A stretch of 6,521 nt of DNA, taken from Dehalococcoidia bacterium (lineage in GTDB: Bacteria; Chloroflexota; Dehalococcoidia; DSTF01; JALHUB01). Below are positions 1 to 5,223 of this stretch, in pieces (the stretch's first letter is position 1; the number at the start of each line of letters is the position of its first letter). The stretch lies in assembly GCA_022865685.1 (NCBI GenBank), contig JALHUB010000328.1, forward strand, positions 1 through 6,521, read 5' to 3'. The translations under genes and the position numbers were made by a program. Under the pieces are notes generated by a model. That model did not search any database and had not been told where the DNA came from. It saw only the letters and a program-made list of their open reading frames with translations.

Positions 1-1448
1 AGGACCTCGACTGGCAACCGCTGGGCGAAGAGCTGTTCGATCTGATGCACATGAAGCCGAAGGGCGGCAGCGAGTCGAAGCCGGGCACGCCGCTGACGGC
101 CGGCCAGGAGGAGAACTACGAGAGCCCGCAGCCCGTCGACTTCCGCGGCGACTTCAAGCCGGAGCTCGTCCAGCTCCTCATGCGGCTGCGACTCCAGGAG
201 GGCGCCGAGGTGCCCGAAGGCCTGGCACCGCTCACCGCCGAGCAGTTGCGCGAGCTGATGGAGAAGAGCGTCGAGATCACCGTCGGGGCGATGGCGGAAG
301 GCGACCTTTCGTCGGCGGTCGGCCTCTTCCTCACGAACCTGGAGAAGGAAGCGGGCATGCCGATCCCCGACCAGTCCGTCGACGTGAAGGACGGGCAGCC
401 GGCCGGCGAGGTCGAGCACGAGGAGAAGGGCGTCGTCGCGGAGACGAAGGAGTTCTGGTACGACGAGTGGGACTTCCGCGCCGCCGACTACAAGCCGCGC
501 TGGTGTCGCGTCCTCCAGCGGCCGCTGGAAGAGGGCGACGACGCGTTCTTCGAGGAGACGCTACGTCGCTACAGCGCCCTCGCGGCCCAGACACGCAAGC
601 AGTTCGAGCAGTTGCGCCCCGAGCTGTTTCGCAAGATAAAGCGCCTCCACGACGGCGAAGACTTCGACCTCGACCTGGTCATCGAGTACATGACCGAGAA
701 GCGCGCCGGCCACAGCTTCACCGACAAGGTCTACTGGCGGCGCAACAAGGTGGAACGCCAGGTCGCCGTCGCCTTCCTGCTGGATATGAGCGCTTCGACG
801 GACGAGGAGATCGAGAAGCGGAAGCAGAAGTACGCCGAGGACGAGGATTTCGGGCAGGACGCGCGTCGCTACTACGAGTGGCTGAGCAAGCGCAAGGCGG
901 AGGCGATGTTGCAGCCGCCGAAGCGCATCATCGACCTGGAGAAGGAGAGCATGGTGCTCCTCATCGGCGCACTGGAGGCTATCGGCGACGACTACGGCAT
1001 CTACGGCTTCTCCGGCTACGGCCGCGACAACGTGGAGTTCTACGTCCTCAAGGACCTCGACGAGCCGCTATCCGACAAGGTGAAGGCGCGCATCGACAAG
1101 ACGGAGCCTATCCGCTCGACGCGCATGGGGCCGGCGATCCGCCACGCGACGGCGAAGCTCGAGGAGCACGACGCCAAGGTGCGCATCCTCTTCCTCGTCT
1201 CCGACGGCCGCCCGCAGGACCACGGCTACGGCCGCGACCGCACGGAGCGCGAGTACGCCATCAACGACACGCACCAGGCGCTGATGGAAGCGAAGCGGAA
1301 GGGCATCGTGCCGTTCTGCCTGACCGTCGACCGCGAGGGTCACGAGTATCTCGGCCAGATGTGCGAGGACATCGGCTACGAGATACTGGGCGACATCGAC
1401 TCGCTGCCGAGCCGCCTGCCGACCCTCTATCGCCGCCTCACCGAGTAG
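1..1448 (+). CDS. NorD-like VWA domain protein (5'-partial)
   Basis: The frame is open from the left edge; 14 residues (from base 3) precede the first internal ATG at 45, so the true start is probably outside the window. Numbering from that ATG, residues 1-240 are charged and helical, and a VWA domain follows. The metal-ion-dependent adhesion site is complete: DMSAS (247-251), Thr359 in STRMG, and Asp387 in VSDG. The C-terminus (PFCLTVDREGHEYL, then LPSRLPTLYRRLTE) is typical of NorD/CbbO-type proteins. Those usually act in the cytosol with a MoxR/NorQ-type AAA ATPase to mature or insert metal into an enzyme such as nitric oxide reductase. Partner and client genes are not visible, so nitric oxide reductase activation is unproven. 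A charged insertion (about 254-292) sits between the first metal motif and the IIDLEKES helix. The last 22 bp overlap the convergent protease gene, and the 3' 123 bp recur at 3609-3731. Confidence 0.94.
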   Translation, partial: DLDWQPLGEELFDLMHMKPKGGSESKPGTPLTAGQEENYESPQPVDFRGDFKPELVQLLMRLRLQEGAEVPEGLAPLTAEQLRELMEKSVEITVGAMAEGDLSSAVGLFLTNLEKEAGMPIPDQSVDVKDGQPAGEVEHEEKGVVAETKEFWYDEWDFRAADYKPRWCRVLQRPLEEGDDAFFEETLRRYSALAAQTRKQFEQLRPELFRKIKRLHDGEDFDLDLVIEYMTEKRAGHSFTDKVYWRRNKVERQVAVAFLLDMSASTDEEIEKRKQKYAEDEDFGQDARRYYEWLSKRKAEAMLQPPKRIIDLEKESMVLLIGALEAIGDDYGIYGFSGYGRDNVEFYVLKDLDEPLSDKVKARIDKTEPIRSTRMGPAIRHATAKLEEHDAKVRILFLVSDGRPQDHGYGRDRTEREYAINDTHQALMEAKRKGIVPFCLTVDREGHEYLGQMCEDIGYEILGDIDSLPSRLPTLYRRLTE

Positions 1449-3226
1449 CGCCTCCTCGCGTACCAGCCGCCCGCCGCCAGCAGCAGCGCGCCGCCTGCGG
1501 CCGTTGCCGCGAACATTGTCCCGCGCGCCGTGCAGTCTGTTGGGCCAGCAGGTGTGGAGGCGTCGGCCGGTGCCAGTTCGGCGATGCCGCCGACGGGGCC
1601 TCCCGGTGTCGCCGTGGTCAGATCGGCGGTCATCGTCTGGGCGCAGCCGGCGCTGATGTCCGAAACGCTTGCACCGCTGGCCGCACTGCTGTACAGATTG
1701 CTGTTGGGCGTGGACGTACTGTCGAAGGTGGTCTTCCCGCTGGAGCCCCGGTATGGATCGCCGGCGTCGCCCCGATTGGTCATGTTGTCCAGGTCGTTGT
1801 TTCCGTCCGCCTCTTCGAGGTCCACCAGCTTGTGAGTCTCGTCGCCATTGGCAGTGCCATCGCCGGGCCGGTTCTCATCGATGTGCCAGATCAGCAGCCC
1901 GCAGCCGTCGAGGCCCTGGTCGAAACCAGTCTGCTGGCGGTTCTCCGCCAGGAAATACTCTCCGGTTCCCGAGCTGCCAAACCGCCAATCGACACCGTTC
2001 GGGTTGGACCGCAGTTGGTAGACCGTGGCGTTGGTTTCCACCTGGGGGATCGAGCTGTTGTTCGTTGATCCCTGGATCAGGGTGGGGTTCACCCACCCCA
2101 TGAACCACTTGCTCCACGCCTCCATGTGCGCCGGACTCTCACCGTTCTCAGTCCCCGGATTGTTGCTCGTCCAACAGCCGCTTCCCATCAAGCCCCAATG
2201 TCCAATGCCTTCCGAGTCGCCGTCGCCGGAAACGGTGTCATAGAGGTCGGGCAGCCCAAACGAATGGCCCAGTTCGTGAGCGAAGACGCCGATGGTCCGG
2301 ATGGCGGCGCTGGGCGTGTCCCACAGCAGCTCCGACTGTATTGTGTACACGCTGGCCTGCTTGCCATCGACCGTTACAGGGGTCTGGAGTGTCCACTGAT
2401 GTGGCCACAAACCGTCACCCGGAGGGTCGGCACACCAGGCTCCAACATCCGGTCCGCACCCCGCGAATACCACGGCTACGACGTCGACCGAGCCATTGTT
2501 GTCGTTGTCGTAGGGGGCGAAATCGAAACCGGCGGCGTCTGCTTTTTGGATGGCCTCCGCAACGAGTTCCTGCACCTTGGAGTAATCGGCGGGATCGTAG
2601 TAGCTGCGGTTGTTGTTCGACGTGACCCAGTTGGGGATCCCTCCGGGCCCGCTGGACAGCGTGAGGCTATTGTAGGAGGTCTCCTTGAAATAGTCCTTGA
2701 GATCGCCTGGACCGCTCGCGCCCCCGCCGAAGAGATTGAGTTGAAAGTCGACGTTGGTCTTAACGTTCGCCTTGTCGGGGAACTTGATGAGGAGGACCGG
2801 GATGTTTACGTTCCCCGATTTCGTGGGCGCCGCTTCAGCACCCGGTCCCGGCGAGCGCCCTGGCATGGCTTTTTCCACAATCGCTTCCGAAGGGCGTTCG
2901 TGTTTGGCCAATACGGCCAGGGGAGAATCCTTTGCGACAACCAGGGCTGTCGCCGCCAGCCTTCCCGTGGGATCCCTCTTTGCGTACACCCAGTCGCCGG
3001 AAGGCTCCTTCTGCAAGATGGAGTACCCGTCGAGTGTCTCCCAGCCGTTCGCAAACTCGTCCCCCCAAAGCCGCGCCTGGAAGCGCGTGCCGTCGGGCTG
3101 CTGCAGCCACTGTGGCGTCCCGATAGCAGGGTCTGCATGCGCGCCGGGAGGAGGCGGGCCGAAGAATCCTAACCCCAGAGTCGTCGCCATCAAGCCTGCA
3201 ATGAATCTGAGAGATATCTTCTTCAT
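1427..3226 (-). CDS. Secreted, tail-anchored M6 family metalloprotease
   Basis: This is a 599-residue exported zinc endopeptidase of the immune-inhibitor-A (M6) type. The chosen ATG begins an MKK signal peptide with likely cleavage after AHA (about 31), and an AGGAGGGG ribosome site lies five bases upstream. Residues about 35-90 resemble an M6 propeptide (WETLDGYSILQ, DWVYAKRD). The catalytic motif HELGHSFGLPD (317-327) supplies three zinc ligands and the catalytic Glu318; Met347 in GLMGSG is the Met-turn. A beta-rich region follows. The tail has VGGIAE (545-550), a hydrophobic stretch (about 571-590) and GGWYARRR (586-593), which suggests retention at the cell envelope. The last codons, YSVRRR and stop, are read antisense through the VWA gene's final codons. 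The promoter element at 3343-3383 is shared with the 3742-4647 gene. The substrate is unknown: it could be nutritional protein breakdown or processing of other surface proteins. The family call is firm. Confidence 0.95.
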   Translation of the reverse strand: MKKISLRFIAGLMATTLGLGFFGPPPPGAHADPAIGTPQWLQQPDGTRFQARLWGDEFANGWETLDGYSILQKEPSGDWVYAKRDPTGRLAATALVVAKDSPLAVLAKHERPSEAIVEKAMPGRSPGPGAEAAPTKSGNVNIPVLLIKFPDKANVKTNVDFQLNLFGGGASGPGDLKDYFKETSYNSLTLSSGPGGIPNWVTSNNNRSYYDPADYSKVQELVAEAIQKADAAGFDFAPYDNDNNGSVDVVAVVFAGCGPDVGAWCADPPGDGLWPHQWTLQTPVTVDGKQASVYTIQSELLWDTPSAAIRTIGVFAHELGHSFGLPDLYDTVSGDGDSEGIGHWGLMGSGCWTSNNPGTENGESPAHMEAWSKWFMGWVNPTLIQGSTNNSSIPQVETNATVYQLRSNPNGVDWRFGSSGTGEYFLAENRQQTGFDQGLDGCGLLIWHIDENRPGDGTANGDETHKLVDLEEADGNNDLDNMTNRGDAGDPYRGSSGKTTFDSTSTPNSNLYSSAASGASVSDISAGCAQTMTADLTTATPGGPVGGIAELAPADASTPAGPTDCTARGTMFAATAAGGALLLAAGGWYARRRYSVRRR

Positions 3227-3283
3227 TCCTGCCCCTCCTGTCCTTTCTCAGTGATCTGCAAGCTCCCTGCCGGGCACTGGCCG

Positions 3284-3347
3284 TCTACTGAGTTGTGACT
3301 GCGGTCCACTACCAAGTCGTTGGCCTTCGCGCGCCCTGCTCAGTAGA
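3284..3347. repeat. Spaced 9-bp inverted repeat in the M6 protease leader
   Basis: TCTACTGAG (3284-3292) and CTCAGTAGA (3339-3347) are exact reverse complements 46 bases apart. The right arm overlaps the AT-rich -10 patch of the protease promoter. It could close a leader stem-loop or be a pair of regulator sites. The other promoter copy has no equivalent. Confidence 0.45.
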
Positions 3348-3383
3348 ATGTATAAGGTGCTAGGGTGTGCGCCCGCATTCCTT
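3343..3383 (-). promoter_or_regulatory. M6 protease promoter/operator, copy 1 of a shared element
   Basis: Bases 3359-3383 are identical to 4880-4904 (25 bp). Read on the minus strand, the element is followed in both places by an AT-rich patch (TTATACATTCTA here) that could be the -10 region. No good -35 hexamer is visible, so an activator or alternative sigma factor may be used. The core GGGTGTGCGCCC (3363-3374) is an imperfect dyad, as expected for a dimeric regulator. The leader to the protease ATG is about 115 bases. Confidence 0.6.
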
Positions 3384-3388
3384 CAATA

Positions 3389-3413
3389 CGCTGGTTGGCC
3401 TTCTCATCCGGCT
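3389..3413. repeat. Short repeat shared with 5015-5038 (copy A)
   Basis: The segment beginning CGCTGGTTGGCC and ending ATCCGGCT matches 5015-5038 with 22 identities, two substitutions and one gap. In both blocks it lies just right of the 25-bp promoter element. At the second site it forms one arm of a terminator; here the other arm is missing. Confidence 0.6.
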
Positions 3414-3530
3414 AGCGGCAGATGCTATCCAGCGTCACCAGAGCCGGTGCATATCTCATCGTCCCACCTCAGATGAGTGGGTGACCGCTGCCGCGCGGGT
3501 ACCGTCCGGTGCAAGTGGATCTTAGCGCGC

Positions 3531-3571
3531 CTGTCAATAGGCACGACGACGCGTTCTCGCGAAGAGAACGC
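3531..3571 (-). pseudogene. Remnant of a hydrolase-type C-terminal tail
   Basis: Bases 3531-3571 match 5221-5261, the 3' end of the alpha/beta hydrolase gene, at 35 of 41 positions. The match includes the exact blocks CTGTCAATAG and TTCTCGCGAAGAG. Read on the minus strand it gives VLFARTRRRAY and a TGA stop, against VLFARRRRRSY and TGA in the hydrolase. Upstream the frame runs straight into antisense of the VWA remnant, so only the tail survives. It overlaps the perfect hairpin at 3544-3578. Confidence 0.65.
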
Positions 3572-3578
3572 GTCGTCG
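3544..3578. repeat. Perfect 15-bp inverted repeat (hairpin), 5-base loop
   Basis: The left arm CGACGACGCGTTCTC (3544-3558) and right arm GAGAACGCGTCGTCG (3564-3578) are exact reverse complements around GCGAA. No T-run follows on either strand, so it is not a standard terminator. It covers the end of the hydrolase-tail remnant and runs toward the VWA remnant, that is, the probable duplication junction. Confidence 0.9.
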
Positions 3579-3590
3579 CGATGACGCTAG

Positions 3591-3731
3591 AAGGGTGTCG
3601 CTCTGTCCGTCGACCGCGAGGGACACGAATACCCGGGCCGGATGTGCGAGGACATCGGCTACGAGATCCTGGGCGACATCGGCTCGCTGCCGAGCCGCCT
3701 GCCGACCCTCTATCGCCGCCTTATCGAGTGA
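3591..3731 (+). pseudogene. 3'-terminal remnant of the NorD-like VWA gene
   Basis: Bases 3609-3731 match 1326-1448, the end of the intact VWA gene, at 111 of 123 positions by hand alignment without gaps. They encode 40 residues ending LPTLYRRLIE and a TGA stop. Four residues differ (Leu to Pro, Gln to Arg, Asp to Gly, Thr to Ile) and five codons differ silently. Homology continues weakly to about 3591, where a small deletion breaks the frame. There is no VWA core and no start, so it is not functional as a VWA protein. It stops 10 bp before the end of the convergent secreted gene, copying the arrangement of the intact VWA gene and the M6 protease. Confidence 0.85.
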
Positions 3732-3741
3732 AAGACCGCGT

Positions 3742-4647
3742 CTAGCTTGCTCGCAATCGCCTCCTGGCATACCATCCGCCGGCAGCCAGCACGACGAGCA
3801 GCGCCGCTGCTCCGCCCGCCATGGCGAACGTTGCGGCTGATGAGCCTCCGCCCGTCTCCACCGGCGACGCCTCGGCGTCTGGAGCCTCCGCTATCCCGCC
3901 GACTCCGGTGCTTGCAGTGACCTGAAACGGTGCACACAGCACGTTGTTGCCAGGCCAAGGACTGGGATCGATGTACCCCTGCAGGGGCTCAATCTTGTTG
4001 CAGAACCAGAAAACGTATTTCCCCGGGTCGCAATGGAAGTCGAAGAAGCGGGTGAGGGGTATAGGCAATCCCGGGACTTCCTCGATGCCGTACTGCAACG
4101 TCTTGAAGTGCACGTCAACCTCAAAGGTCTGACCGACTACGGGCAGCCCCTGCTGCAACACCGGCGGGTTGATGTCCACGTCCCCCGGCACCTTGGCCGG
4201 CGGGTACAGAACCTCCTCGCCGAGCTGCTCAGGGGAAAGAGGCGGGGCGGTGGGCTGGCCATGGATGCTATATATGTCCCAGGGGAAATTACGCGGAGGC
4301 ATCGTCGCCTTGTCCCACCAGCGCCCATAGCAGCCGACCGGAATGTCCGCGTAGAACGCGACCTGCGAGTCGAGTGGTCCCGAGCCCGGCGAATACGCTA
4401 GAAGGGCGTCTAGCGAGGTCACACTGATCAGCGTCTGCGGCTGGCCGGGGTGGATGACGAATGGAAAGTGGGTGTTAATTTCCGTGCCCATATTGGGGTA
4501 TGCGTCAGCCCGGTCCAGTATGACCTCCAATACCGCCTTGTCGGCCTGGCCTGTCTGTGCGTTTATCGTGCCCGATACCCTGAGCAGCGCCAGAGTCGCG
4601 AAGACTGCTAGAAGAACGACTGTCAGCGCCAGGTTCCTTTTCTTCAT
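3742..4647 (-). CDS. Secreted, tail-anchored protein of unrecognised family
   Basis: The product has 301 residues. The frame stays open to an ATG at 4899, but I chose the ATG at 4647 because AAGGAGG lies just upstream and the next codons give a clear signal peptide (MKKRNLALTVVLLAVF, cleavage near residue 30). The extension would instead be Arg-rich and would run through the promoter element. The body is rich in Pro, Tyr and Trp with four cysteines (106, 206, 216, 238), which could form two disulfides outside the cell; I see no catalytic motif. The pattern suggests a beta-sandwich or binding protein, but this is inference. The C-terminus carries VGGIAE (249-254), a hydrophobic segment (about 271-291) and GGWYARRR (290-297), matching the M6 protease tail. 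Its coding DNA also matches: 3758-3792 agrees with 1449-1483 at 29 of 35 bases. It sits 10 bp beyond the VWA-tail remnant, on the opposite strand. Confidence 0.86.
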   Translation of the reverse strand: MKKRNLALTVVLLAVFATLALLRVSGTINAQTGQADKAVLEVILDRADAYPNMGTEINTHFPFVIHPGQPQTLISVTSLDALLAYSPGSGPLDSQVAFYADIPVGCYGRWWDKATMPPRNFPWDIYSIHGQPTAPPLSPEQLGEEVLYPPAKVPGDVDINPPVLQQGLPVVGQTFEVDVHFKTLQYGIEEVPGLPIPLTRFFDFHCDPGKYVFWFCNKIEPLQGYIDPSPWPGNNVLCAPFQVTASTGVGGIAEAPDAEASPVETGGGSSAATFAMAGGAAALLVVLAAGGWYARRRLRAS

Positions 4648-4863
4648 GGCTTCCTCCTTGTCATGTGGTGAGCAACAGGCCCGCGGCCCCGTCGGCGCGG
4701 CAGTATCGCTGTTGCCGTCGCCGCTTGCGTGCTGCTCGGCTTCTCCTCTGAGCTGTCCAGGCAAGGTCCCCCCGCCCAGCCTCGCCCGTCTCGTTTTCAG
4801 CTCGTGTCTGCCTGCCTTCCTGCCCGCAGCCCGGCGTCGCGTTTGACTGCGAGCGATGTTCGT

Positions 4864-4904
4864 TCCTAGAATAGATATAGCTAGGGTGTGCGCCCGCATT
4901 CCTT
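4864..4904 (-). promoter_or_regulatory. Promoter/operator of the unrecognised secreted gene, copy 2
   Basis: This is the second copy of the 25-bp element (4880-4904), with the GGGTGTGCGCCC dyad at 4884-4895. It is followed on the minus strand by TATATCTATTCTAGG, which resembles the -10 patch of copy 1. The two secreted genes therefore probably share control. The leader to the ATG at 4647 is long, about 215 bases, and GC-rich; I recognise no riboswitch in it. Confidence 0.6.
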
Positions 4905-4910
4905 AGCGTC

Positions 4911-4947
4911 GGGCCCTGGTGGGTACCACCACCTGGGCCCTCTTTTT
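4911..4947 (+). terminator. Rho-independent terminator, + strand
   Basis: GGGCCC (4911-4916) pairs with GGGCCC (4935-4940), then after one T-T mismatch GGTGG pairs with CCACC around a six-base loop. TCTTTTT follows. No +-strand gene lies upstream between 3732 and here, so it may stop antisense transcription from the VWA side before the hydrolase region. Confidence 0.7.
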
Positions 4948-4989
4948 CAAGGAGTCGATCGTTGCTGCTGCCGGTTCTTCGCTACCTAA

Positions 4990-5030
4990 GAAAGCAAAAA
5001 GCCAACCGGCATCGCGCTGGTTGGCTTCCC
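4990..5030 (-). terminator. Rho-independent terminator, minus strand
   Basis: On the minus strand AAGCCAACC (5027-5019) pairs with GGTTGGCTT (5007-4999), and TTTTGCTTTCTT follows. It lies about 195 bp beyond the hydrolase stop and probably ends that transcript, or a small RNA starting near 5160. It insulates the secreted gene to its left. Confidence 0.75.
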
Positions 5031-5038
5031 GTCCGGCT
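5015..5038. repeat. Short repeat shared with 3389-3413 (copy B)
   Basis: This is the partner of the segment at 3389-3413. It supplies the first arm, in minus-strand sense, of the terminator at 4990-5030. About 110 bp separate it from the promoter element here, against 5 bp in the other block, so one block has gained or lost that piece. Confidence 0.6.
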
Positions 5039-5165
5039 CGTTAGGAGACTCCCCGGGCCCTACCGACCAGCCCCGCCACCATGGTCGTCGCAGCCCTCTC
5101 CCGCGACCGCTCGTGTGAGGCAGGGAGGGTGAGCAGTCGCGTCAGCCTATACCCTTGGCGAGGTC

Positions 5166-5184
5166 ATTATACACTGTCTGTCAA
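5166..5184 (-). promoter_or_regulatory. TTGACA-N7-TATAAT motif, possible promoter
   Basis: On the minus strand TTGACA (5184-5179) is followed after seven bases by a perfect TATAAT (5171-5166). Seven bases is too short for a -35/-10 pair, so the TATAAT may act as a -10 with TTGACA as a regulator site. Similar pairs occur at 3519-3537 and 6252-6270. Confidence 0.4.
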
Positions 5185-5223
5185 GACCCCCGCGACGGCC
5201 AGTCGAAGGAGATCGCCAGGCTG

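Larger units (their letters stand above)
4990..5160 (-). ncRNA. Candidate small RNA between hydrolase and promoter element
   Basis: A TATAAT on the minus strand (5171-5166) sits about 160 bp upstream of the minus-strand terminator, and no convincing ORF lies between, so a transcript of about 170 bases is possible. No known RNA family (tmRNA, SRP, 6S, RNase P) was recognised. The alternative is that this is simply the 3' untranslated region of the hydrolase mRNA. Confidence 0.3.

Noticed and set aside
467..2068. Long + strand ORF of 533 codons
   Set aside because: It is out of frame with the VWA gene and then antisense to the M6 protease. The translation is Arg/Ala/Gly/Pro-rich with no domain, as usual for shadow frames in GC-rich DNA.
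2126..3172. 348-codon + strand ORF
   Set aside because: It is entirely antisense to the M6 protease, whose catalytic motifs and signal peptide are clear.
3534..3770. Minus-strand 78-codon ORF as a real gene
   Set aside because: Only its last dozen codons match the hydrolase tail; the rest is antisense of the VWA remnant and overlaps the end of the secreted gene.
3586..4411. 14-bp near-repeat GCTAGAAGGG(C/T)GTC at 3586 and 4398
   Set aside because: The second copy lies inside coding sequence of the secreted gene, the match does not extend, and it fits no block of the duplication; probably chance.
4648..4864. Riboswitch (cyclic di-GMP or cobalamin type) in the long leader
   Set aside because: GC-rich leader with fragments resembling conserved motifs, but the key conserved blocks and their order are missing.
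4648..4899. N-terminal extension of the secreted gene to ATG 4899
   Set aside because: It would be Arg-rich, cover the promoter element and bury the signal peptide. The ATG at 4647 has a strong ribosome site and starts the signal sequence.
4864..4947. T-box riboswitch suggested by GGTGGGTACCACC before a terminator
   Set aside because: No specifier loop or T-box consensus was found and no +-strand gene follows; the bases are explained as the terminator stem.
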